IMG/VR virus record: IMGVR_UViG_3300008448_000838
Coordinates: 1-20,558 of that record
From: a virus
Direction: 5' to 3' (one strand)
Length of the DNA stretch: 20,558 nt
The position numbers were made by a program, and so were the translations under genes. Numbering within the stretch: the stretch's first letter is position 1; every line of letters begins with the position of its first letter. Shown here piece after piece: positions 13,173-20,558 of the stretch. The notes under the pieces are model-generated. The model had not been told where the DNA came from. It saw nothing but the letters and a program-made list of their open reading frames with translations, and did no database searches.

Positions 13173-13626
13173 TTTGTGTTCCAGGTTTAATAGGCCAAAC
13201 TATATTGAAAGGATCCGGTTGCAATGTTATATCTCTCAATGCCTGACGATAAATTTTCCATTCTTCTTTTTCTTCCGGTGTAAACGGACTATCAAGAACT
13301 TGTGTCCAATCACTTTCCAACAATTCAATGTTTCTACGAGAACGAATGTTTCCCCAAACATTTATTATTTCATCATTCCAATCTTCTTCTGATTTTTTTC
13401 TTATAGTTTGATATTCAACAACTTCATTTTCTTCAATAGAAAAATAAGAACCATCTACAACATCATATACATCTTTTTGTGCTTCAACAAATCTATATGG
13501 AAACCAACCATATTGTTTTAATGTTTCTGAATCAAATAGGTTGAAATTTGAAACATTCGCCCAAGAAACAGGTAATGGTCTATTGCTTTCTTTGACTATA
13601 CCGTTTTCAACATAAGCATATCTCAT
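13162..13626 (-). CDS. Phage tail (fibre) assembly chaperone-like protein
   Basis: A 154-residue protein. The N terminus MRYAYVENGIVKESNRPLPV and the C-terminal block RRNIELLESDWTQVLDSPFT-PEEKEEW-YRQALRDI (about 98-133), followed by DPFNIVWP, match the tail-assembly chaperone family common next to tail-fibre genes (typical core R-LL--TDW-Q--D-PLT-E-K--W--YRQALRD). Such proteins help fold or attach fibres, or are fibre tips. ATG 13626 is preferred over ATG 13638: GGAA lies 7-8 nt upstream, homologues begin MRYAYV, and the promoter-like box is then 35 nt upstream, as at other units. The nearby RCC1-repeat protein is a natural client, which is inferred. Confidence 0.75.
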   Translation of the reverse strand: MRYAYVENGIVKESNRPLPVSWANVSNFNLFDSETLKQYGWFPYRFVEAQKDVYDVVDGSYFSIEENEVVEYQTIRKKSEEDWNDEIINVWGNIRSRRNIELLESDWTQVLDSPFTPEEKEEWKIYRQALRDITLQPDPFNIVWPIKPGTQNEQ

Positions 13627-13660
13627 TAGAAATTCCATTGTTAATTAAAATACTATACCA

Positions 13661-13669
13661 ATAAATATG
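13661..13669 (-). promoter_or_regulatory. CATATTTAT box upstream of the tail-chaperone-like gene
   Basis: Coding strand 13669-13661 reads CATATTTAT and ends 35 nt before ATG 13626. It starts 2 nt before the stop of the preceding glycosyltransferase gene. It is the same box and orientation as the copies at 5770, 7687 and 10368. Confidence 0.45.
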
Positions 13670-13670
13670 T

Positions 13671-14459
13671 TTACACTATCGAATCCCACAATTTTTTCCA
13701 ATCAATATATGGATCAAGTTGTCTTTCATATCCCATGTGTAATGCAAGGGATGGTATCGGTGTAAACAATTTTACTTCCCATCGCCAAATGTGATTTATA
13801 GTAGTTCCCTCTTGTATCTGATTTTCTTCACCCCATTCGGTCATGTATTCCGTTGCACAAGTATAAAATCTACTCCAGAATTTACGGACAATTTCGGGAT
13901 TACACATGAAACTGAAAGTAGAATACTTGTTAGTTCTCCAATGACGATTCATTCCTAATACAATCCGAGTATCATCTATAAAAAGTGGCAAGTAATTGTC
14001 TGGATCATCGTATGGATGGATTGCAACTTCTATTCCAAGATTTTTTTTGAACGTTTGATATGCCTCAACCATTTCAACTATTGCAGTTGGATAATGTAAA
14101 TAATCATCTTCTATAAAATAAACCAAATCTGCAGTTGATTCTCGTCCTCTATTAAATTGAGCATGGCCAGATGCATTCCAACCACGCAATTCAAGTGCAT
14201 TAAATTCGTATGTATGTTTAGATGTTTTGAAAATTTCATGTAAAGCATCTATCATCTTTTGTGAAGAATGGTCATCATACCAAACGAAATGTATTTTACC
14301 GTCATAATGTTCTGCCGATTGAACTAATGACTTTACACATTTAATAACTAATGTGATTTTATCAACACCGCAATATCTCGGAGTTGGATTTGGATGAATG
14401 TCTATCAAACTATGTGTTCGTAGAACTATATCTATACTTAATTTTTCTTTACCAACCAT
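13671..14459 (-). CDS. GT-A fold glycosyltransferase-like protein
   Basis: A 262-residue protein. The N terminus IDIVLRTHSLIDIH and the strand IHFVWYDDHSS (57-65) resemble the nucleotide-sugar-binding start of family-2-like glycosyltransferases. ADLVYFIEDDYLHYP (110-124) supplies the acidic DxD-like metal site (Glu117, Asp118, Asp119). The rest (HPYDDPDNYLPLFIDDTRIV, NRHWRTNKYSTFSFMCNPEI) resembles phage and bacterial glycosyltransferase-like proteins of unknown acceptor. It overlaps the upstream methyltransferase by 22 nt, with GGAG 10-11 nt before ATG 14459. The cassette context suggests modification of a glycan on the virion or the host surface. The donor sugar cannot be told from sequence. 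Confidence 0.7.
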   Translation of the reverse strand: MVGKEKLSIDIVLRTHSLIDIHPNPTPRYCGVDKITLVIKCVKSLVQSAEHYDGKIHFVWYDDHSSQKMIDALHEIFKTSKHTYEFNALELRGWNASGHAQFNRGRESTADLVYFIEDDYLHYPTAIVEMVEAYQTFKKNLGIEVAIHPYDDPDNYLPLFIDDTRIVLGMNRHWRTNKYSTFSFMCNPEIVRKFWSRFYTCATEYMTEWGEENQIQEGTTINHIWRWEVKLFTPIPSLALHMGYERQLDPYIDWKKLWDSIV

Positions 14460-15040
14460 GTTTGTTCTGCTCCTTGATATGCTTCAGCACGAATTGAAAT
14501 TATTTCATCTTCTTTTTTGAAAAACTCTTTTACTGCCATATTGATTGGTGGCCATACATAATCATCACCACAAATATAACCACCCTTTTTAACTTTCGGA
14601 AACCAATGTCTTATATCATCACGAACATTTATGTAATCGTGTGCACCATCTATGAAAACAAAATCCAAACTTTCATCTTCATATAATTTAGATGCCTCAA
14701 CTGATGGCATTCTGATTGGGTTTATTACAGACTTTACAGGTTCAATGTTATAGATAAATTCATTGTAAAGACCGTCTTTTGTTTGCAGTAAAGGTTCGTA
14801 TGATGGATTGTCTTTATCAAGATGTTCTTCGGAACCTTCCCATGTATCTACACAATCAAAACGAATTTTTTTGCCACTATTCAGTATTTCTACACCCATG
14901 TAAGTTGAACTTTTTCCTTTCCAACTACCAATTTCAACAAAATGATATTGGTCAGTATTATTACAAGACAAAACCATTTGTGTAAACAATTTCTCTTGAA
15001 CAAACCAACCATGAATGTTATAGTAATAATGTGGTATCAT
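14438..15040 (-). CDS. SAM-dependent methyltransferase (Methyltransf_24-like)
   Basis: 200 residues with the class-I methyltransferase core: motif I FVEIGSWKGKSS (34-45), motif II IRFDCVDTWEGS with an acidic SAM-ribose contact, and LDFVFIDGAHDYINVRDDIR, then GGYICGDDY. EIG-(W/F)-G-S and FIDG-HxY are the hallmarks of the family often found in sugar-biosynthesis clusters and phages. ATG 15040 is chosen because it overlaps the upstream stop as ATGA and follows AAAAGA. ATG 15055 would add MAKEN without a ribosome-binding site. It sits between a second methyltransferase and a glycosyltransferase. The substrate is probably a sugar or glycan. Confidence 0.85.
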   Translation of the reverse strand: MIPHYYYNIHGWFVQEKLFTQMVLSCNNTDQYHFVEIGSWKGKSSTYMGVEILNSGKKIRFDCVDTWEGSEEHLDKDNPSYEPLLQTKDGLYNEFIYNIEPVKSVINPIRMPSVEASKLYEDESLDFVFIDGAHDYINVRDDIRHWFPKVKKGGYICGDDYVWPPINMAVKEFFKKEDEIISIRAEAYQGAEQTWLVKKN

Positions 15041-15666
15041 ATTTTCTTTTGCCATATTGTTAATTTATTATCAAATCTATTTGGGTATTGGTGTGAAGAT
15101 ACCAAAGAAAACCTCTTTGATATTTCATCGTGAACATTTATACCATCATTATCCCATATAACCATTTGTTTTTGGTCTAAACCAACTGGTATAAACCTCT
15201 CATGTTCATTCATAAACATAAGTTTACCGTCTGGTTTAAGAATGTTATGTATAAAATCTATATCTTCTATCGGATGTTCACTGTGTTGTAGAACAAAAAG
15301 ACAAACAACAAGGTCAAACTTATTGCAATAGTCTTCTTTGTTTTCTAAATTCTTGTTGTAAACCGTTGGATTAAACTTTTTACTATCAACATATTCGGTT
15401 GCAAAGTGTAACATGGGTTCACTAATATCAAATCCTGTCATCTTACAACCAAATCTTTCTATTAGTGCATGGCTAACTCTCCCAACACCACATCCAAAGT
15501 CAGCAACTTCACAATCATACCAACAAATTTCTTCTTTTTCAGCAATTTGAATTGTTGCTCCAGTTTCTTTTTGATATTTTCTTGGATTATTAGTGTTTGG
15601 CGTCAAACAAATGTCTTTTGCATGAGAAATATCTTTTGGATAGAATGCTTCTTTAAGATAACCCAT
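15037..15666 (-). CDS. SAM-dependent class-I methyltransferase (Methyltransf_11/25-like)
   Basis: 209 residues. Motif I VADFGCGVGR (54-63) and Asp80 in GFDIS bind SAM; FDLVVCLFVLQHSEHPIEDI (motif IV/post-motif region) and LKPDGKLMFMNEH (motif V/VI) complete the standard fold. The N-terminal 50 residues (DISHAKDICLTPNTNNPRKY) are specific to this protein and may bind the substrate. AAGGGA lies 9 nt before ATG 15666, and the gene follows the GT9-like gene by 5 nt. The fold alone does not tell the acceptor; cassette context favours a sugar or a small molecule. DNA methylation is less likely, since no target-recognition domain or DPPY/NPPY motif is seen. Confidence 0.85.
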   Translation of the reverse strand: MGYLKEAFYPKDISHAKDICLTPNTNNPRKYQKETGATIQIAEKEEICWYDCEVADFGCGVGRVSHALIERFGCKMTGFDISEPMLHFATEYVDSKKFNPTVYNKNLENKEDYCNKFDLVVCLFVLQHSEHPIEDIDFIHNILKPDGKLMFMNEHERFIPVGLDQKQMVIWDNDGINVHDEISKRFSLVSSHQYPNRFDNKLTIWQKKI

Positions 15667-15671
15667 ATAAA

Positions 15672-16682
15672 TTATCCCTTATTATTGTTTTCCACAAGTT
15701 TTGTTAATTCTTCACGGATATTTTGGAATGTATCACCCCACTCACCATATTTTGTCTGTCTAAATAGACGAACCGAGTCATACCATTTTGATTTATCACC
15801 AGGAACAGCCCATGTGTAGTATGGCATGATAGGTGTAACTATCCATGTTGGAATACCCATAGCACCTGCAAGGTGAGCAACCGATGTACATGATGTGATG
15901 ATGAGGTCACAACCTGCAATAATGTTTGCAGTATCATCCCAAGTCTTCATTTGTTCACGCAAATCACCAAATGGAAGACCATCAACACAGTTTTCGTCTC
16001 TTTGTAATGAATAGAATGATGTATTTGGAATATCGGATAGACCAATCATCAATTCTGGTGGAAATCTTCGGTGTTGTTCGTCTTCAAAGTCTGGTGAACC
16101 ACTCCAACGAATACCAACCTTGAATGCACCCGGTTTTGAAAACAATTTTCTTGGATTTGTTGGGAAAAGAAACGGTGAACCATCTAATTCATCATATTCC
16201 ATATCCAAAAGGAATGGAGCAGACATAGCAGGGACCCAATAATCATAGTGTGCAGCCATCACAATTTCATTATCAACACAAATGAAACCATGACGAGAGA
16301 ACATTTCTTTCAATTCAGGAGCACATGATACCAAAACTCTTGCACCCATTTCTTCAAATCTCTTAGCAAAACGAAAGTTAAGTATTTGATCACCATACCC
16401 ACCCTCACATCTGAAAAGAAGTGTTTTGCCTTCGAGTGGTTCATCTTTCCAAATACGACCTTGTAGTGCCGGAAGTCCAAACACATCAATAAATCTTCCA
16501 TAATTGAAATGTTCAAATGCTTTTTTCATGTTACCATGACGCATTTCGTGCCATCCCAAATTAAAAAGAACACGATAATCATTCTGTGGTTGTCCACGAA
16601 GAATTTCTTCACTAACTTCCGGCTTACCATTGATGGCATTTTGTAATGCCACATCTAACGGATGCATTTTTTTAATGTCCAT
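15672..16682 (-). CDS. GT9-like (heptosyltransferase-fold) glycosyltransferase with N-terminal helical repeat
   Basis: 336 residues. Residues about 8-70 are TPR-like helices (VLFNLGWHEMRHGNMKKAFE). The GT-B fold follows: CEGGYGDQILNFRFAKRF (92-109) is the usual G-GD-I acceptor-domain helix; VGIRWSGSPDF (189-199), FYSLQRDE, TWDDTANIIAGCDLIITSCT and TSVAHLAGAMGIPTW (266-280) match the nucleotide-sugar-binding domain of heptosyltransferase relatives. The residue normally Asp in D-T/S-xxAHL is Cys265 here. WYDSVRLFRQTKYGEW is typical of TPR-GT9 proteins in phages and proteobacteria. ATG 16682 is preferred over the in-frame TTG 16709: AAAAGG lies upstream, and TTG has none. First gene of the modification cassette. 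Confidence 0.8.
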   Translation of the reverse strand: MDIKKMHPLDVALQNAINGKPEVSEEILRGQPQNDYRVLFNLGWHEMRHGNMKKAFEHFNYGRFIDVFGLPALQGRIWKDEPLEGKTLLFRCEGGYGDQILNFRFAKRFEEMGARVLVSCAPELKEMFSRHGFICVDNEIVMAAHYDYWVPAMSAPFLLDMEYDELDGSPFLFPTNPRKLFSKPGAFKVGIRWSGSPDFEDEQHRRFPPELMIGLSDIPNTSFYSLQRDENCVDGLPFGDLREQMKTWDDTANIIAGCDLIITSCTSVAHLAGAMGIPTWIVTPIMPYYTWAVPGDKSKWYDSVRLFRQTKYGEWGDTFQNIREELTKLVENNNKG

Positions 16683-16716
16683 AATACATAACCTTTTAAT
16701 TTCTTTCAAAAATATA

Positions 16717-16725
16717 ACAAATATA
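16717..16725 (-). promoter_or_regulatory. TATATTTGT box upstream of the modification cassette
   Basis: Coding strand 16725-16717 reads TATATTTGT, one base different from the 5770 copy (G for A). It ends 35 nt before ATG 16682, in the 78-base gap after the RCC1-repeat gene. The gap otherwise holds only AT-rich sequence with no convincing terminator. Confidence 0.4.
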
Positions 16726-16760
16726 CGAATAATTTACATAATAAGCAAATTTTATTTTAA

Positions 16761-19700
16761 TTAGTATTGTTTAGTACCAATAAAATGAGATTGTAAAACA
16801 TAATCAACCCATATTGTTTCGTTTCCGATTTGAACAGGTGATGATTTATTTATCAGAGTTCCATCTGCTAGAATACCAGCAGTATTAAATCCCCAACCCC
16901 ATAGAGTTCCATCTGATTTCTGTGCGAAAACTGTATCTTGTGAATGACCAGTTCTAACACTAATCCAATCTGTATCTGCTCCTATTTGAACCGGACTTGA
17001 ACGATTTGCAGTCTGAGAAGTTGTGTCAAAACCATGTGCATGTAATCCGGTAGTTAATGCATACCCATTATTTAATAATAATACAGAGTTTGCATCACCT
17101 AGACTAGCAGATACCCAATTTGAAAGAGTACCCACTTGAACTGGACTTGAACGGTTAATCACATCACCAAGACCAAGTTCTGCACTAGAATTTAATCCCC
17201 AAGCCCAAAGTGTTCCATCGGAACGAATTGCCATCGAAGTATTATCACCAACAGCAGCAGATACCCAATCATTTCTAGTACCAACTTGAACTGGACTTGA
17301 ACGATGTGCAGTTGAACCTAAATTCAAACCTAATTGTCCATCTGCGTTGTTACCCCAAGCCCAAAGAGTTCCATCAGAAAGAATTGCCATGTTATGTGTT
17401 TGAACAAAACCACCTTTATCGGCAATACTTCTCCAAGTTCTTGTTCCAATTTGAATAGGTGAAGACAAACTTGTTGTTTGGTTATTACCCAACATACCAT
17501 CTGCATTCGATCCCCAACCCCAAAGGGTTCCATCAGTTTTGAGTGCATGACTACTAATATACCCAGCTGCAACACTTGACCAATTAGTTAATGTTCCAAC
17601 TTGAACTGGACTGGAACGATTTATCGATGATCCGTCACCCAAGGCACCAGAATTATTGAATCCCCATGCCCATAGTGTACCATCGGTTTTAACAGCAAGT
17701 GAATATAGATACCCACCATCTACTTGTGCCCAATTTGAAAGAGTTCCAAGTTGAACTGGACTACTTCTATTTGTACTAGCATATGCAAAATCTGTTGAGT
17801 TCATTCCAGTTGTATAAGCATCGCCGTTATTTTGTAAAAGAACAGAAAAGGCCGCTCCTAAACTTGCAGATGCCCATGTTGAAAGTGTTCCAACTTGAAC
17901 TGGTGATGATCTATCTATAGCATCACCCAATCCTAATTGACTGTTTGGAGTATTTGAACCCCATGACCAAACTGTACCATCTGATCTAACGGCCATTGAA
18001 CTGAAAAAATTTACAGTAGCAGATACCCAATCATTTCTGGTTCCAACTTGAACTGGACTTGAACGATGTGCCGAAAAACCTAAATTCAAACCTAATTGTC
18101 CTTCGGAATTTCTTCCCCATGCCCATAGAGTTCCATCAGTTCTTATTGCCAGTGTGTGATACGATTCACCAGCACTTGTGTCAGCAACACTTGACCAGGT
18201 TAATGTACCAACTTGTACTGGACTACTACGATGTGTAGTAGCCCCAGCATTTCCTAATCCCAATTCACCTAAAAGGTTGTTACCCCATGCCCATAGAGTT
18301 CCATCAGAACGAATGGCATAACTATGGGGTGTTGCTGCATATACTTTTGACCAAGTGCTTAATGTACCAACTTGTACTGGTGAAGATCGAGTAACCACAT
18401 CACCAAGTCCTAATTGTCCTTGTGATTGTGTACCCCATGCCCATAAAGTTCCATCTGTCCTTATTGCAAGTGAGTGTCCGGCCGCTGATACATAAGACCA
18501 TGTTCTAGTTCCAATTTGAACTGGACTACTACGATTTACCATAAAACCTGTGTCATATCCTGGTAATGTTCTGATACCACCAACACTTAATGCATATCCA
18601 GTGTTTTCCAATAGACTATATTCATTACCACCTGCACTACCAGATACAATGTTTGTTTGAGTTCCAATTTGAACTGGACTACTTTTAGTAACAATGGTTC
18701 CGTCACCCAATCCTGCACCGGTATTAAGTCCCCATGCCCAAATTGTTCCGTCTGTTTTTATTGCAATAGATAAACCAGAATTAGCAGCAGGAATAGACCA
18801 GTTAGTTAAAGTTCCAACTTGAACAGGACTTGATCGATATGAAGATACACCTGATAAATTTATTCCTAATTGACCGGTAGCGTTAGTACCCCATGACCAT
18901 AGTGTTCCATTTGATCTAACTGCCATTGTATGGTCCCAAACAGTTACTTTTGTCCAATCGTTTAATGTTCCAACTTGAACTGGACTTAATCTGGTAACCG
19001 TATCACCCAATCCAAGTGTACCCACTCCATTTTCACCCCATGCCCAAAGCGTTCCATCGGAACTAATTGCCATGGTTGAAGTAACACCTCCAACTGCAAA
19101 CAACCATGTTCTTGTTCCAACTTGAACTGCACTTGAACGTGTAATGGTATCACCTAATCCCCCTTGACCACTACCATTACTTCCCCATGTCCATAGAGTT
19201 CCATCGGTTTTAATTCCACCACTATAATTATTTCCGGCAAATACATCAGCCCAATTAGTTTCTGTTCCAACTTGGACTGGACTACTTCTTGCGTTTCTTG
19301 TTCCGTCTCCCAATTCTCCGTTTGTTCCTACACCCCAAGACCAAAGAGTTCCATCAGTTTTAACTCCTAATCCAGTGCTGTTTCTAAATGAAATTTTTGC
19401 CCAATTTGTTTCCGTTCCAATTTGAACTGCACTTGAACGATTTATATTCGTTCCGTCTCCTAACTGACCACTTGAATTAGCACCCCAACCCCAAAGAGAT
19501 CCATCTGTTGAAATTGCCATTACCGAGTTTGCTCCGTTTTCAATAGAACGCCAGGTTTTTGTATTATCAACATATTGTGGATTACTACGACTTCTTGCCA
19601 AACCAAGTTCTGCACTAGTATTTGATCCCCAACCCCATAGTGTGTTATCATCAAGAATTGCAAGTCTGTGAGTATTACCGGTCGAATAATTATTCCAAGT

Positions 19701-20558
19701 TCTTGTTCCAATTCTAACTGGACTAGTTCGTGGAAGTACATCATTAAGACCAAGATTACCACTTGAATTTGAACCAACTGCCCATAAAGTACCGTCTGTA
19801 CTTCTCAAAATTACATCAGCGCCTCCCGCTTCTACATTTGTCCATACGTTTGATCCGGATATGTATTGTGGATTATATTGCAGTAAACCTAATTGAGTAC
19901 CTGAATTGTCACCCCAAGTCCACAATCTACCACTACGAACAGCCATAGTATGAAATCCACCATTGGAGAAATCACTCCATGTTTCCGTACCAATTTGAAC
20001 TGGACTGGAACGATTAACCACATCATTCAAACCAAGATTTCCATATGTTGTATTTCCACCCCATGCCCAAAGTGTATTATCTGTACTTCTAGCAATTACA
20101 GATTGATAACCGGCTTTTACCGAATTAAAAAGTGGAGGTCTTACTACATAATTTGGAACACTACGATTTCGTAACAAACCTAATTGACCATTAGTATTGG
20201 TTCCCCACGACCAAAGTGTTCCATCATTGCTTACAGCAACACTCATATTTTCACTAGCAGAAATATCCACCCATGTATTTAATGTTCCAATTTGAGTTGG
20301 TGCAAATCTTTGACTGGTATTCCCAAGACCAAGTTGACCTGAGGAATTAAGTCCCCATGACCAAATAGTTCCGTTTGTTTTGAGTGCAACTGTATGGTTT
20401 ACTGCTGCAGAAACTTTTGACCAATTAGTTTCAGTACCTATTTGCACTGGACTGGATCTAAGTGTAGACGTACCATCGCCAAGTTGAGATTGTGAGTTTA
20501 TACCCCAACCCCACATAGTACCATTGTTTTGAATTGCCATTGTATAACTTCTACCGGC
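16761..20558 (-). CDS. Giant RCC1-repeat protein, probable tail fibre or adhesin; N-terminus outside window
   Basis: The frame is open across the right edge: codons for GRSYT precede ATG 20540, which is an internal repeat Met, not a start. 1265 residues are visible before TAA at 16761. They comprise 25 units of about 50 residues with the RCC1 signature: (M/L)A(V/I)(K/R)(T/S)DGTLWAWG, then G-LG-GD and RSSPVQ(V/I)GT. RCC1 units form blades of seven-bladed propellers, so three or more propellers could be built. Units 14, 19 and 24 lack WAWG and mark a five-unit super-repeat. Lack of a membrane segment, size, and the nearby tail-chaperone and glycan genes favour a virion surface protein for receptor binding. 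Eukaryotic RCC1 (a Ran exchange factor) is related by fold only. Confidence 0.85.
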   Translation of the reverse strand, partial: AGRSYTMAIQNNGTMWGWGINSQSQLGDGTSTLRSSPVQIGTETNWSKVSAAVNHTVALKTNGTIWSWGLNSSGQLGLGNTSQRFAPTQIGTLNTWVDISASENMSVAVSNDGTLWSWGTNTNGQLGLLRNRSVPNYVVRPPLFNSVKAGYQSVIARSTDNTLWAWGGNTTYGNLGLNDVVNRSSPVQIGTETWSDFSNGGFHTMAVRSGRLWTWGDNSGTQLGLLQYNPQYISGSNVWTNVEAGGADVILRSTDGTLWAVGSNSSGNLGLNDVLPRTSPVRIGTRTWNNYSTGNTHRLAILDDNTLWGWGSNTSAELGLARSRSNPQYVDNTKTWRSIENGANSVMAISTDGSLWGWGANSSGQLGDGTNINRSSAVQIGTETNWAKISFRNSTGLGVKTDGTLWSWGVGTNGELGDGTRNARSSPVQVGTETNWADVFAGNNYSGGIKTDGTLWTWGSNGSGQGGLGDTITRSSAVQVGTRTWLFAVGGVTSTMAISSDGTLWAWGENGVGTLGLGDTVTRLSPVQVGTLNDWTKVTVWDHTMAVRSNGTLWSWGTNATGQLGINLSGVSSYRSSPVQVGTLTNWSIPAANSGLSIAIKTDGTIWAWGLNTGAGLGDGTIVTKSSPVQIGTQTNIVSGSAGGNEYSLLENTGYALSVGGIRTLPGYDTGFMVNRSSPVQIGTRTWSYVSAAGHSLAIRTDGTLWAWGTQSQGQLGLGDVVTRSSPVQVGTLSTWSKVYAATPHSYAIRSDGTLWAWGNNLLGELGLGNAGATTHRSSPVQVGTLTWSSVADTSAGESYHTLAIRTDGTLWAWGRNSEGQLGLNLGFSAHRSSPVQVGTRNDWVSATVNFFSSMAVRSDGTVWSWGSNTPNSQLGLGDAIDRSSPVQVGTLSTWASASLGAAFSVLLQNNGDAYTTGMNSTDFAYASTNRSSPVQLGTLSNWAQVDGGYLYSLAVKTDGTLWAWGFNNSGALGDGSSINRSSPVQVGTLTNWSSVAAGYISSHALKTDGTLWGWGSNADGMLGNNQTTSLSSPIQIGTRTWRSIADKGGFVQTHNMAILSDGTLWAWGNNADGQLGLNLGSTAHRSSPVQVGTRNDWVSAAVGDNTSMAIRSDGTLWAWGLNSSAELGLGDVINRSSPVQVGTLSNWVSASLGDANSVLLLNNGYALTTGLHAHGFDTTSQTANRSSPVQIGADTDWISVRTGHSQDTVFAQKSDGTLWGWGFNTAGILADGTLINKSSPVQIGNETIWVDYVLQSHFIGTKQY
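16930..18617 (-). repeat. Higher-order repeat of five RCC1 units (about 762 bp period)
   Basis: RCC1 units 14-24 are arranged with a five-unit period. For example, the segment at 17261 recurs at 18023 (offset 762 bp, 254 codons), both encoding GTRNDWVSA after GLNLG and AHRSSPVQ. Each period contains one degenerate unit (N-NNGYALTTG type) without the WAWG blade motif, at units 14, 19 and 24. Confidence 0.8.

Noticed and set aside
13627-13638. ATG 13638 as start of the tail-chaperone-like protein
   Set aside because: It lacks a ribosome-binding site; ATG 13626 has GGAA upstream and gives the family-typical MRYAYV start. The earlier start cannot be fully excluded.
16683-16709. TTG start giving nine extra residues on the GT9-like protein
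   Set aside because: There is no ribosome-binding site before TTG 16709, while AAAAGG lies within this stretch and serves ATG 16682.
5770-16725. Boxes read as Bacteroidota -7 promoter elements (TAnnTTTG)
   Set aside because: Only the 16717 copy has TTTG, no -33 TTG-type element is found at the required spacing, and strong Shine-Dalgarno use argues against most Bacteroidota hosts.
16761-20558. Repeat array considered as CRISPR or other DNA-level repeat
   Set aside because: The repeats vary at third codon positions, keep one open frame and have RCC1 protein periodicity, so selection is on the protein.
16761-20558. RCC1 array as target of a diversity-generating retroelement
   Set aside because: No reverse transcriptase or template repeat is visible in the window, and the variation is not restricted to adenine positions as far as can be seen by eye.

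Overview
The window is the structural and morphogenesis region of a large, AT-rich, T4-like contractile-tailed phage (a distant relative of Escherichia phage T4, of the type known from marine and freshwater metagenomes). All genes I accept lie on the minus strand, are packed with gaps of a few bases or short overlaps (several ATGA junctions), and most have clear GGAG or AAGGA ribosome-binding sites. The diagnostic T4 set is present: large terminase (gp17-like), portal (gp20-like), prohead protease (gp21-like) and prohead core/scaffold (gp22-like), in T4 order. The host cannot be named from this sequence; the strong Shine-Dalgarno use only says that the host uses such signals.

In transcription order (right to left). 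(a) 20558-16761: a giant protein made of 25 visible RCC1-like repeats, open at its N terminus, probably a tail fibre or adhesin. (b) 16682-13671: a sugar/methyl modification cassette: GT9-like glycosyltransferase, two SAM methyltransferases and a GT-A glycosyltransferase. (c) 13626-10385: tail-fibre assembly-chaperone-like protein, nucleotidylyltransferase-like protein, Cys-cluster protein, two-helix membrane protein and two virion-type unknowns. (d) 10363-7714: basic DUF5872-like protein, two membrane-anchored coiled-coil proteins (spanin-like) and the large terminase. (e) 7654-5786: portal. (f) 5734-1181: two conserved phage unknowns, a protein with a T4-like head motif, the protease, a DUF3008-like protein, a phage-encoded ribosomal protein bS21, an ADP-ribosyltransferase with a capsid-protein-like N terminus, and a 42-residue microprotein. 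(g) 1073-1: prohead core scaffold, running off the left edge; the major capsid gene would be expected next.

The unusual part is in (f). A bS21 homologue and an ADP-ribosyltransferase are encoded back to back inside the head-assembly operon, between the prohead protease and the scaffold. T4 packages its ADP-ribosyltransferase Alt in the capsid and injects it, and T4 ModB modifies ribosome-associated proteins. This arrangement therefore suggests a head-delivered or late-made host-takeover module aimed at translation; that is inference.

A second recurring signal is the box (C/T)ATATTT(A/G)T on the coding strand. It occurs in five of the few true intergenic gaps, in four cases 33-36 nt before the chosen start codon, and it divides the window into the units listed above. 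It looks like a promoter element of this phage. It is not the T4 late box in the expected orientation: its complement, TATAAATA, is. No tRNA, CRISPR array, integrase or insertion sequence was seen. No gene-free stretch exceeds about 110 bases.
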